From an uncultured Solobacterium sp. (GTDB lineage: Bacteria; Bacillota_I; Bacilli_A; Erysipelotrichales; Erysipelotrichaceae), in NCBI GenBank assembly GCA_905194705.1, contig CAJJTI010000001.1:1-64000 (forward strand): DNA of 64,000 nucleotides, written 5' to 3'. The notes below the pieces were generated by a model that saw only the letters and a list, made by a program, of their open reading frames with translations, searched no databases and was not told the DNA's origin. The position numbers were made by a program, and so were the translations under genes. This document shows positions 8,062-17,698 of the stretch, one piece after another (the first letter of the stretch is position 1; each line of letters starts with the position of its first letter).

Positions 8062-8207
8062 TATATTATATTTATAAAATACATTTTCTTTGCGGATTTC
8101 CGAGTGGCAGATATTATATAGGAAAACACAAGCATACTGGAGATTTAAGTAATGACAAGTACACTGGATCAGGTAATTTTTGTAAAGCATATTATGAAGA
8201 AAGTTAA
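8055..8207 (+). pseudogene. Truncated GIY-YIG homing endonuclease fragment
   Basis: A 50-codon ORF whose ATG at 8055 lies inside the last codons of the preceding gene (AAATGGTAA). It reads VIYYIYKIHF, then GRYYIGKHKH and YTGSGN, which are the first strand, the YIG strand and the following conserved segment of the GIY-YIG nuclease domain. It stops at TAA 8205-8207 before the catalytic Arg/Glu helix, so it cannot be an active nuclease. It overlaps the start of the next gene. Most likely this is the remnant of a homing endonuclease inserted between two related Cys-rich genes. Confidence 0.7.
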
Positions 8208-8400
8208 GAATATAATTATTGGATGGTATAGAAAAATATTTAATAAAAAATCTGAATTAGCAGAAAAAAGACTGGCAATTTGTAGCACTTGCTCGTATAA
8301 AACAAAATTATGTGGACAAGATATTTGTGATCTTTGTGGATGCGTATTAGATGCAAAAGTAAGAGTTGAAGACGAACAATGCTATAACAATAAATGGTAA
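8194..8400 (+). CDS. Cys-rich small protein, paralogue of the 7789 gene
   Basis: 68 residues from ATG 8194. A short basic, partly hydrophobic N-terminus (KKVKNIIIGWYRKIF) leads to AEKRLAICSTC, CGQDICDLCGC and a terminal CYNNKW: seven Cys in CxxC-like arrangement, suggesting a small zinc ribbon. The AEKRLAIC segment and terminal KW match the gene at 7789-8061, so the two are probably an old duplication. An upstream in-frame start at 8152 is possible but would run through the GIY-YIG fragment. Confidence 0.7.
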   Translation: MKKVKNIIIGWYRKIFNKKSELAEKRLAICSTCSYKTKLCGQDICDLCGCVLDAKVRVEDEQCYNNKW

Positions 8401-8422
8401 TAAGTTAAATTTAAAAATGTAA

Positions 8423-8959
8423 ATGATTATGGGAAAAAATCTTTTAGGAAATGCACACATGCAAGAAATGGGAGTTCATCTTATGGGAGCAAACGTTAAA
8501 CATGAAACAAAGGAATTAACTCCTGAGGAAATTGCTGCTCATAATAAAAAAATGGAGGAAGAACAGCTTTTAACAGCAAATAGATTACTTGAATTAAATA
8601 AAGGTACTAAAGATGCATCTAAAATGAAGGTAGCTGCAACTGGATATACTGTTATTATAAAACCATTTGAAAAAAATCCTTATAGAGAAATTAAAACAAG
8701 TGCTTCAGGTTTGATTCTTCCAGGAGATCTTTTTGCAGATACATATAAGTCTGATGATACTGGTGAGATGGAGAGAGCTGAACAATTTATTGCATGTGGT
8801 ACTGTTATTTCTGCAGGACCCGAATGTAAATACGTAAAACCTGGAGAGGATATATATTACAGAAATTCTGTAGTACCTGTTCCATTCAATAATATGGGTT
8901 ATTACGCTATCAGTGAACAAAACATTATATGTCGAGTAATTGAAAAGGACAAAGAATAA
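8423..8959 (+). CDS. GroES-like co-chaperonin
   Basis: 178 residues from ATG 8423 (ATG 8429 is an alternative). The N-terminal 70 residues are a phage-specific charged helical extension. From about residue 72 the chain follows the Cpn10 fold: ATGYTVIIKPFEKNPYREIK, then SGLILPG (the mobile loop region, cf. GGIVLP in GroES), GTVISAGPECKYVKPGEDIYY (GxVxxxGxG...vkxGDxVxf in GroES) and a final strand ENIICRVIE. Phage co-chaperonins such as T4 gp31 replace host GroES so that GroEL can fold the major capsid protein. That role is plausible here, but sequence alone does not identify the client. No TGA codon is needed. Confidence 0.8.
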   Translation: MIMGKNLLGNAHMQEMGVHLMGANVKHETKELTPEEIAAHNKKMEEEQLLTANRLLELNKGTKDASKMKVAATGYTVIIKPFEKNPYREIKTSASGLILPGDLFADTYKSDDTGEMERAEQFIACGTVISAGPECKYVKPGEDIYYRNSVVPVPFNNMGYYAISEQNIICRVIEKDKE

Positions 8960-8960
8960 T

Positions 8961-9188
8961 ATGATAAACGAAATTGAAAAAACGTTTTTTAACCCAGGAG
9001 ATGTAGTCACTTTAAAACATGGTGATCTTACATCTCCTGTTATGTATGTAGTAGAAAAAATTACACAATCATACAAACATGGTAATGAAATAACTAATAT
9101 CTTTAAAGGTATTAAATGTAGATGATTTGATAAGAATATGGTTTTACGTGAAGCAGTATTCTCAACAAAAGATTTAAAATTTTATAAG
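8961..9188 (+). CDS. Small hypothetical protein (75 aa)
   Basis: ATG 8961 to TAA 9186-9188, with Trp from TGA in KCRWFDKN. The sequence FNPGDVVTLKHG followed by PVMYVVEKI and IFKGIKCRWFD looks like a small SH3-like beta barrel of the type found in short uncharacterised phage and bacterial proteins. A TTG upstream at 8940 would overlap the co-chaperonin; ATG is preferred. It is co-oriented and one base from the co-chaperonin stop. Confidence 0.65.
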
Positions 9189-9199
9189 AACAAGTAATT

Positions 9200-9388
9200 A
9201 TGAAAGCTTATTTAAACAATGGTATAATAATAGAAGGTACTGTAGCTGAAATTAAAGAGTTTTTAGAAGGACAAAATTATACAATTACAACTACTCCAAA
9301 TACTACTCCTATTTGGATTTATCCTTCGCAACCTTTAGACCCTAAATATAATAAATTTGAAATTACTTGCTCTACAACAGATATTTAA
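9200..9388 (+). CDS. Small hypothetical protein (62 aa)
   Basis: ATG 9200 to a TAA stop, no TGA. An N-terminal strand-helix unit (MKAYLNNGIIIEGTVAEIKE) resembles the start of short phage proteins with a substrate-free ferredoxin-like or swapped-hairpin fold, followed by a Pro/Thr-rich tail. Family not recognised. Spacing of 11 bases to the previous gene suggests the same transcript. Confidence 0.6.
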   Translation: MKAYLNNGIIIEGTVAEIKEFLEGQNYTITTTPNTTPIWIYPSQPLDPKYNKFEITCSTTDI

Positions 9389-9406
9389 CAATAAAACAAT
9401 ATCATC

Positions 9407-11050
9407 ATGGAACAAGAAGAATTAATGCAATTTGTTCAATGACTTCCATCTAAAGTAGAAGAATTCCAAAATAAAACTCCTGAAGAAATTGTAGGAAAGC
9501 TAAATGAATTAGCACAAACAGAAGATGGTATGAATACTATTTCTGGATTGATTAATCAATTTAAACAAGAGCAATCTGCAGGAATGTTTAAACAAGGAGG
9601 CAAACTTGCTTATCTTGTTAATAAATTTAAAGATGGAGGATCTGCAAAGAATGAGCGTAAAGAAAATAAGAAGGTTGTAAAAGAAGGTAAGAAATCTTCT
9701 AAATTCAATCGCACTGCATATAGAAATATGAAATCTGCTATTAAGGATCAAGATCTTGGATTAAGTAGAAGAGAAGTCAAAGCAGCTGCAATGAAAAATA
9801 TTGTAGGAGATAATTCTAAACCTAAAGTAACAAAAACTGAAGGTTCAGTTATTTCTCAACCTTTATCTTTTGGAGTATCTATGAAAACTGGAATTACTCC
9901 TAAAGTAAATGTACAAACTAATGTTACTCCTGATTTATCCCAAGGTAATTTCAATCAAGCTTTTGCAGCAGCTAGAAGTGCAGGACTTACTAGCTTTACT
10001 TGAAATGGAAAATTATATGGAACTCAATTAGCTCCAACAAGACCTGCTCCTAAGAAACCAAAACTTCCACAATCTAATCTTGGATCAAGAAATATTTCTG
10101 GAGCAGAAGAAGCTGGAATGTCTGCAGCTAAAGGAATTAGACCTACAAACATGAATGAAGAATTAGTTATAACTAATCCTTCATATAGTGATTACATAGT
10201 GGCATCTAATTTAGGTAATCCTAATAGGTTTGATAGTAGATATGTAGGACCTAGAAGTATGTCGGTCAATTATGGAAATAATGCTACTTTAGGATCTATT
10301 CCTGTTGAACACCGCATCAATCCAAGAAACCTTGGTTCATTTTTCCAAGAAGGGGGTAAAACTCCTCAAAGAAAATCTGATAAAGCTCGTAAGGAATTTC
10401 ATGGAGTAGATTTATTTGAATATGGTCCTAATAAATGAGTACATAATGGAGCACAAGTTGCTAGAAGTTTAAAACCTGGAGTTAATCAAACTGTATTACC
10501 TAACGGTGTTGGTTTAAGACAAATTACTAGAAATAATATTACAACATCAGAATTAGTATCTCCAAATAAACAGGATACTCTTTATATACACAATGGCATT
10601 GGAGGTAGAGTAGATAGTAATATAGATGATTCTGGAATTCTTGGATTTTTAGGATTGAGACGGTCGTCTCCTGTAAGTAATAGATATAAAGAACTCCAAT
10701 CAAAGTTTGGAGCACAAAAATTTGCTGAAGGAAAAATAATTCCTAAAATAAAACGAGACACTGTTGTTAATAATGTAGGTAATCTAACAGATAGAGGTGT
10801 AATAGATAGAGAAATGATTATTGCAGGTACGATTCCAGGAACAAATAATCAATTAATCGACTCTATTCGTAGACATGTAATTGCTCCAACTTTTGAAAAT
10901 CCGTACTTAGGTACTCAAACTATGCCTGGAGATACCTTATATTATCGTACTTCTGGAGTATATACTCCTTCAGGAAATGCGCTTCAGAGGGTTCAAGACA
11001 ATAATTACAAACCTACAAAAGAGGAAAAAGAAAAATTAAATAAAAAGTAA
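9407..11050 (+). CDS. Probable virion (internal) protein with GG motifs, upstream of the terminase
   Basis: 547 residues from ATG 9407, continuous through TGA-encoded Trp codons. Residues 1-60 are helical and acidic, then come MFKQGGKL (about residue 60), FKDGGSA and, further on, FFQEGGKT (about residue 315). These belong to the aromatic-x-GG motif that recurs in the large internal proteins at 47.6-55 kb. The remainder is basic and low in recognisable domains (KSDKARKEFHG, NLTDRGVIDREMI, YYRTSGVYTPSG). Position directly before packaging genes and the shared motif suggest a capsid-associated protein. It ends by overlapping the next ATG (TAATG). No enzyme motif was found. Confidence 0.7.
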
Positions 11051-11631
11051 TGCTAGATTTATTCCTTTATGATAATGTAACATGTAATCTAAAGATTAAC
11101 GAATACGAAATACTATTAATAAAGGAGTTTGCAGCGCTGTGAGATATAGAAAGAAATAAATGTAAAGAAGATCCAAAAGGAACAAAGAGGTTAAGAGCTT
11201 GAAGAGAATTTAAATATATATGGTTGTTTTGTGACTGAAAAAGTCCATATCAACAATACTTAGAGAGACAAAAGCATGATGCAGCTATGGAAGATTCTGG
11301 ATTAACTCAAGAAGAATGAGACGATCCAGTCTTCCATGCAGCAGTTAGAAAATACATGGAAATCAAAGATTCTTCTAGAATACTTAGCCTTATAAAAACA
11401 GCGTATCGAACTCTTGAAAAAATGAGAGTATCTTTAGATAATATAGACCTTGAAGAGAGAGATAATAATAGTAAACCTATCTTTAAGGCAAAAGATGTAT
11501 TAGCTGATATTGCTAGTATTGGAGTTATGGCAGATAAATTAAAAGAACTTGAGCTTAATTATAAAAAAGATCAAATGCAATCCAATGCTAAAAATAGAGG
11601 TGATGTAAAACCTGGATTTATGGATAGTTAA
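11050..11631 (+). CDS. Conserved phage protein upstream of TerL, possible small terminase
   Basis: 193 residues, ATG overlapping the previous stop by one base. The protein is helical and charged, Trp-rich in its first half (AALWDIERNK, RAWREFKYIWLFCDWKSPYQQYL, with most Trp from TGA), followed by a long helical C-terminal part (RILSLIKTAYRTLEKMR, DVLADIASIGVMADKLKELE). Its position immediately upstream of terL is where small terminase subunits or packaging accessory proteins are often found, but I see no diagnostic helix-turn-helix. The packaging role is inference from context only. Confidence 0.7.
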
Positions 11632-11633
11632 GT

Positions 11634-13943
11634 ATGGTAAAGACAATTAAATCTTCAATGTCTCAAGCACGTAAAAAAATGCTTGAACAGATAAAAAATA
11701 AAGAAGAATCAGAAGTCAAAAGAAAGAAAACAACTAAAGAGAAATATAAAGAGCTTAGAGAATCAATAAAAGGTCCTGAACCAACTCCTCAATCTTTTTC
11801 AGATAAATTTGAAGAAGAATTAAAAAAGCAATTACAAGAAATGCTTGGAGATCAGAAAGAAGATACTACAGAACAATTTGAGTATACTGCAACTGATTTT
11901 TATAAAAAGAGAGATGGTTTGTGAGATGTGGCGGTCACTGAAGATGTACTTTACTTTGATCCAGAGTTATCATATGAGTTAACTGGATATCGACCAATTA
12001 ATGAAACTCAAGGTTTAGATTTTGATCCTACTCCTTTTAATGAACTAGCTCAAATTTATGATAGAACTGGTTCATATACGGAATATCCTGCAGATTCAAA
12101 GCCTTATAATGATTTCTGGAGAGAGCAATATAAACGTTGTACTGAAGGTTATACAGTTGGCAAATATAGAATTACAGGAGATCATTATTTCTTTTTAAAT
12201 TTCTATAGAATGGAAGTTATTTCTGAAGGAGCTAGAGGTGGTGCAGGTCGTAATGAAAAGTTTCCTACATTTCTAGCTAAACAATATGAATTCTTTCATT
12301 ATGTTGAAATGGCTGAAAGACTACATAAAGATGTAGCTATATTAAAAGCTCGTGGTATTGGATTATCTGAGATTGTTGCTTGTTTAGCAGTAAGGCCTTA
12401 TATAACTAATAGAGGTTATCGTTCTTTATTAACTTGTGCTGCAGAAGGTAAACTTACTCCTTTAAAAACTAAATGTTGAAAACAGTTAAACTGATTAGAC
12501 ATGAATACTAATGGAGGTATGCGCCACCTACGACAAAAAGTTAATAATGCAGATACTAAGCGTGCATCTCAAGTTACTCCTGATGGAGTTGAATATGGTT
12601 GAATGTCAGAAATTGATTCAGTAATTGCTGATACATCTGATAAAATTCGTGGTGATCGTGTCGACAGATTAATCTATGAAGAAGCAGGATCTAATAAATA
12701 TTTAACTAAAAGTTGGATTCAAGGTAATGCTCTTGTTGAGCTTGGTGGTTATCATTTTGGAACACGTATTGCTTTAGGTACAGGTGGTGATGATATGGCA
12801 CTTGAAGGTTTATCAAACATTTTTGCAAAACCAGAAGGGTATAATGTACTTCCATATAAAAACTATGATACAGAAGATAGAAAACCACAATTAACAGCTT
12901 TCTTTATTCCAGCTCATAAGTTTAGTTTACGAGAAGAATTCTTAGATACAAGAGGCGTTACACAATCTGAAGAATTTAAAAAGTTTTATGAGGAAGAACG
13001 TAAAAAATTAAGTGGCAAAGACCTACTTGATTATTGTGCAGAGCACTGTTTTATTCCAAATGAAGCATTATATAAGCAGGGTGAAAATATCTTTGATTCA
13101 ATTGCAATTGCAGATAGATTAACCCAAATTAGGATATTTAAAGCAGGATTAAAACCAGAGTATGTATCATTATTATGAGATCGTTCTGGAGATACTCCTG
13201 ATTTAACAAAAGTAAAAGTTATAAATAATCCAAATAGTAAAATTGCTATATATGAAAGGCCACTTCGTGACGAAGATGGTCTTGTATTAAAAAATTTATA
13301 TGTTGCAGGAATAGACTCTATTGACCAAGGTTCTGGAGATTCTTCTACCTCAACAGATGTATCTGATTTCTGTATAGTTATTAAGAAACGTATATATGGA
13401 TTACAAGAAGCGAAATATGTTGCGATCTATAAAGATCGTCCTCGAGATATTCGAGAAGCATATGATGTAGCAATGAAATTATTAGTATGATATAATTGTA
13501 AAGCACTACTAGAACATACTAAGATTAGTATTGTTACATATTTTAAAGAAAAAAAGAAAGATAGTCTATTTATGAAACGTCCTGCTTCAACTCTTGGAGA
13601 TATGAAAAGAGGCAACTCACAAATGATTGGCGTACCAGCTACAGAAGCTATTATCAAGCACGGTCTTGAATTAATTAATAATTTTGTTAATGATTACTGT
13701 TATTCAATTGATATTGATGAAATGCTTGAGCAATTGTTAAAATATTCTTGAGAAAATAAACGAAAGTTCGATATTATCGCAGCTATGGAAATGGCAGAAA
13801 TTGCAGATGAAGAATTAATGAATATACGACCTGCTGCTCAAGATAAATTAGCGAAAGAATGAGAAAATATTGGATGGTTCACTAATGAAAAAGGCTATAA
13901 AGAATATGGAGTAATACCGCAAAAGAATGGAACTCGTTGATAA
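11634..13943 (+). CDS. terL: Terminase large subunit
   Basis: 769 residues, one continuous frame containing nine TGA and three TGG Trp codons. A basic coiled-coil-like N-terminal tail (about residues 1-95) precedes the ATPase. ARGIGLSE at about residue 239 is a deviant Walker A of the type seen in phage terminases (the usual GKT is replaced), and LIYEEAG at about residue 345 is Walker B with catalytic Glu. The nuclease domain starts at AGIDSIDQG (about residue 558, first metal-binding Asp), continues through ALLEHTK, and ends near KFDIIAAMEMAEIAD. TerL drives DNA into the procapsid and cuts the concatemer. Length and gene order (terL, small gene, portal) agree with crAss-like phages. The 3' end overlaps the next gene by 17 bases. 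Confidence 0.93.
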
Positions 13944-14235
13944 AGTATATGAAATAATTGAAAAGGCTATGTGTGCATATTACACTGGAGACTTTACATT
14001 AACTATAGATGGTAATCAATGGAAATTAAGTTTAGATTTGAATCAATGAAAAGCTCCATTAGTTTTAGTCTATGAAGGTGATGAAGAAGGTTTTTTCGAA
14101 TTTCTTGAAAAAGAACTTAGAAACAGACAACTAGATAGAACAAAATATTATTCTGGAGAAATGACTACTCCAGGTGAAGGAAATCAATATATAGTATTAG
14201 AATATGGTGATAGAGAATGAAGTAAAGAAGATTAA
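13927..14235 (+). CDS. Small protein between TerL and portal (102 aa)
   Basis: ATG 13927 lies inside the end of terL in another frame; the stop TAA 14233-14235 overlaps the start of the portal gene by 32 bases. The product has an alternating beta pattern (GDFTLTIDGNQWKLSLDLNQW, then LVLVYEGDEEGFFEFLEKEL) and an acidic C-terminus, with Trp from both TGG and TGA. I do not recognise the family. Tight overlaps on both sides indicate translational coupling and a packaging or connector-associated role is likely but unproven. Confidence 0.7.
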
Positions 14236-16748
14236 TGATGCGATAGGTAATCTTGTATATGATAAAGTTGCTATAAGAAAAGCTTATGGATATTATCATT
14301 GTCGTAGAGATGCAGATCAATTCAAACACCTAGAAGAAAATTACGGAATTGGGACTCCTACATCAGTTAGTTTTACACCATTAATTAAGAAACATATTGA
14401 TGTATTAGTTGGAGAATATCTAGGTTTAAATCAAGATTTAAAAGTATCTTGCAAAGATGAAAAGACTGTTTCAAATATAATGAGAGAAAAGCAACTTAAA
14501 ATTAGTGCAGAAGTATTTAATTATTTGCAACAGTATTTAAAGAATAACATTATTGCAGCTATTATTGAAAATAAAGAAATTGTAAATGATCCTTTTATTG
14601 AAAAAGAAATCAACTCAATTCAACAAGATATTGATCAATCTTTTGTTTCGGAATATGAAATTGCTGCACAAAATATTCTTGATTATTTAAGACAATCAAG
14701 AAACATCGATTTAAAACGTAAAATGGCAGAATTACTTACAGATTTACTTGTTACAGGTACTTGTTACTATAGAGTAAAACCTACAGAAAGTAATTCAAAT
14801 GTCAATATTGAAATTTTAAATCCCGTTAATACATTTATAGAACGTAATCCAAATTCTCCTTATCTTGCAGATTCTAAGAGAGTTGTTATTAGAAAATGAA
14901 TGTCAAGAGAGGATATCTTAAATACATTCAGATCAGAATTAACTACAGAAGCAGCTAAGAAAATTAGAGATATGCAACAAACTGCAGATTCAACATCTCC
15001 TACTTATTTGGTTAGATATGTTGGTAAACCTGCTGAGCCTAATTTACGAGCTGATAATTTACATACAGGTATTCTTGCAGGACTTGAAGCACATCCAGGA
15101 TGGCCTGGAGATTATGATTCAATAGAACCTATAAAGAATCATCTTATTCCTGTATATGAAGTTGAATGAATTGAAGCAGATTATAAAACTGGAGAATTAA
15201 CAAGACATGAAGGAGTAAAAATTGGTTCAGAAGTATACATTACTCGTGGAGAATCAAAGTATATTGTAAGAAGTGCAGATTGTCCTAGTAGATGCAGATT
15301 ATCTGTTAATGGAATGTTTTTCTTAGATAAAAATGGAGATCCATATTCATTAATAGCACATACTATGGACCTACAGGATTAAATTATATGAGTCCTGTAT
15401 AAACCCCGTGAATTGCTGGAAAACCTTAAATTGAATAATAGTAAATTTAAGACAATCAGCAGCTAAGCTTAGATAGAAATATCTTTGAAAGTTCAACGAC
15501 TATCCGAAAGGAGTACACTTAAGTAAGTGGAAGTGCGGGGACAAGTTTAATTTAAAATTAATTATAAGTAGTTATGAAATATAATGAAACAGAATTTATT
15601 TGAATTAATTTTAAATCAAATTTGTATGATATAGTCTAATCTGCATGGTGACATGCAGCAGTCAAAAAGACGGATATAGATTAACGACCTATATCGAATA
15701 AACAATGAAATATGATTTACTTATATATTTTAGAGATAATCTTATTGCTTCTTCAGGAGGAGTTGGAGATTGGATGGATGTTTCTTTTATTCCTTCGTTT
15801 TTAGGTGAAAAATTAACAGATCGAGTTAAAGCTTGACAAGCATATAAAAAGAATGGCTTAGCATTAATAAATAGTAAGGAGGAAGGTAATGAAGGTATGC
15901 CTAATACTATTTTTAATGGATTTGATGATACAGTTAAAGCTCAAGCTATTCAAGGTATTCAATTAGCTATTCAAGCTGTAGAACAACAAGCTTCTTCAAT
16001 TACAGGAGTGTTACCTGAGAGGTTAGCTCAATATGAACAGAGAGATGCTGTATCTAATGTTCAACTTGGAGTTAAAATGTCAGGTTTATTAACTAAACAA
16101 TATTTTGAAACCATGGATATAATTTATAAAGAAGCTAATTATGATATGCTTAATTTAGCTAAATTAGTATATCCAAATGGTATTACTGGTACTATTGTGT
16201 TAGGTAATAAATATTCAAGAATATTTACTGCACTTCCTGAACATTATACACTTACAGATTTTGATTTACATATTGAGGATAGTTCTAAGTCTTTTAAAGA
16301 TATGGAAACTGTAAAGGCTCTTAATATTGAATTAATTAAAGCTGGAATGTCAGATCCCGATATGGCAGTAAGTATTGCAACTGCCAATAGTATGTCCGAA
16401 CTTAAACGTTATGTAGCTAAAGCTACTGCTGTTAAGAAGGAAGAAAATAATAGTGTTTCTCAGTTGCAGCAACAACTTCAGCAATATGAACAAAATCTGC
16501 AACAGTTACAGAAACAAAATGAACAATTACAAAGGGAATTAGGTCAATCACAAAATCAACTTAAACAAAATAGTCAAGCTAGACTACAACTTGAAGCTGA
16601 AAAAGTAGCTATTGAAAGAGAAAAAGTTAAAAACGATAAGGATTATAACGATAAACTTATTGAAACAAAACAGCAACAAGTTCAAATTCAAGCTGCAGAA
16701 ACAGTTGATACTAATCCTTATAATGATAAAATAAAACAAGTTGTATAA
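14204..16748 (+). CDS. Portal protein, gene interrupted by a group I intron
   Basis: Exon 1 is 14204-15379 and exon 2 15708-16748; spliced, they encode 738 residues. Exon 1 ends AHTMDLQD and exon 2 continues KYDLLIYFRDNLIASSGG, so the frame closes exactly. Unspliced, TAA follows immediately at 15380-15382. The order helical wing, central domain with DLLVTGTCYYRV, a long helical stem (AVEQQASSITGVLPERLAQYEQRDAVSNVQLG) and a Gln-rich coiled coil (QLQQQLQQYEQNLQQLQKQ) fits crAss-like portals, which form the dodecameric DNA channel at the capsid vertex. TGA encodes Trp at several sites (for example RKWMSRED). It follows terL as in other crAss-like genomes. The annotation depends on splicing to restore the middle of the protein. 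Confidence 0.9.
15380..15707 (+). ncRNA. Group I self-splicing intron (328 nt) in the portal gene
   Basis: P1 is visible: exon end ACAGGAT pairs with GTCCTGT about 14 bases into the intron, leaving the expected U·G pair at the 5' splice site. The last intron base is G (15707), the required omega-G. Core elements are recognisable: GAATTGCTGG...AATCAGCAGC (P3/P4 region), TTCAACGACTATCC with ATAGTC at 15631-15636 (P7 strands), and a CTGCATG/CATGCAG hairpin near 15641-15658. Splicing restores the portal reading frame. There is no homing endonuclease ORF inside; the AT-rich loop around 15560-15620 is where one may once have been. Subclass was not determined. Confidence 0.88.
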
Positions 16749-16749
16749 T

Positions 16750-17523
16750 ATGAATAAAAAAATAAATATTGATGTAATTGTTAGATCTGATTGTAAATTA
16801 ATTGCTGTAGATAATAGTGATTATTTAGGTGTAGATTTAAGTCAGTATATAATGTTAGAATTTCTATCTTATAATACTGATGAAAATTTACTCCCAGAAT
16901 CAGTAAAAATAAGAAAGGAATTACATAATCGAGGACACTATTTAAGTAGATTTGCATCTGAATTTACATTAAATGTTGATGGAACTTATTCTTATTATAA
17001 ATTAGTAGTTCCACAATTAATGCATTTTCAAGACGATAAAGAGCCTGATAAATATATTAATTTAATAGATGAATTATTTTTTTTTAATGGAGATCTTTAT
17101 AAATCTAATATTACAGACCAGGAAGGATATACATTAGACGAAGTAATTGAAAGTTCTGAAATTATTGATTATAAAGAAGCATATGAATTTGTGCAAGAAA
17201 ATAAGGCTTCACAAACTTTCTATTGTCCAATAAAAAATGTCTTTAGTGTTTGCAAATTACAAAGATGTTTAGTATATTTGCAACGGCAATTACTGTTGAA
17301 TAACAGTAAAATATGTAGTTATGATAAATGTAAAACAGATGAAAATTTAAGGAATCGCAGAGATTTCTTATTAAGTGCTATGTATGTGTTTGATTATCTA
17401 AAAGATATGGGGAACTTTACAGAAGCACAAAGAATATTAGATAATTTATCTTCATGTAATTCTTTATGTGGAGAGGAATTAGGTAATATAAATAATAGTT
17501 GTGGTTGTGGAAATTCTATATAA
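16750..17523 (+). CDS. Conserved hypothetical protein downstream of the portal gene
   Basis: 257 residues from ATG 16750, immediately after the portal stop (a TTG at 16741 is the only longer start). No TGA is used. The sequence has a beta-rich N-terminal domain (INIDVIVRSDCKLIAVDNSDYLG, then SEFTLNVDGTYSYYKLVVP) and a helical C-terminal domain with many Cys (CPIKNVF, CKLQRC, CSYDKC, SSCNSLCG, NNSCGCGNSI). The ten or more Cys suggest metal binding or disulfides. It is unlike any family I can name. Position suggests a structural or fibre-attachment role. Confidence 0.75.
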   Translation: MNKKINIDVIVRSDCKLIAVDNSDYLGVDLSQYIMLEFLSYNTDENLLPESVKIRKELHNRGHYLSRFASEFTLNVDGTYSYYKLVVPQLMHFQDDKEPDKYINLIDELFFFNGDLYKSNITDQEGYTLDEVIESSEIIDYKEAYEFVQENKASQTFYCPIKNVFSVCKLQRCLVYLQRQLLLNNSKICSYDKCKTDENLRNRRDFLLSAMYVFDYLKDMGNFTEAQRILDNLSSCNSLCGEELGNINNSCGCGNSI

Positions 17524-17698
17524 TGAATTATATAAAATATTTGTTCAAGAATTAATTAATATTAATATTGGGCATTTACCTGATAAAAAAGCATTATTTA
17601 CAATGAACGAATTAATTAATGCAATTGATTATATTGAACACGGTAATCCAACTAATAATGAAATAATCAAAATAATTCAATATTATGAAGAGATCTAA
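17501..17698 (+). CDS. Small hypothetical protein (65 aa)
   Basis: An ORF starting at GTG 17501 (or GTG 17507) inside the end of the previous gene and running to TAA 17696-17698. It encodes a helical, acidic peptide (NELYKIFVQELININIGH, FTMNELINAIDYIE). No ATG start is available before FTMNE, so the start is uncertain. Its end overlaps the first fibre gene. Family not recognised. Confidence 0.5.
   Translation: MVVEILYNELYKIFVQELININIGHLPDKKALFTMNELINAIDYIEHGNPTNNEIIKIIQYYEEI

Noticed and set aside
11634-13943. TerL region as two or three separate genes split at TGA
   Set aside because: All parts are in one frame and the ATPase and nuclease motifs are spread over them; TGA positions fit Trp.
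15380-15707. Coding gap in the portal gene as a pseudogene or assembly error
   Set aside because: Group I intron elements and an exact frame-restoring junction explain it.
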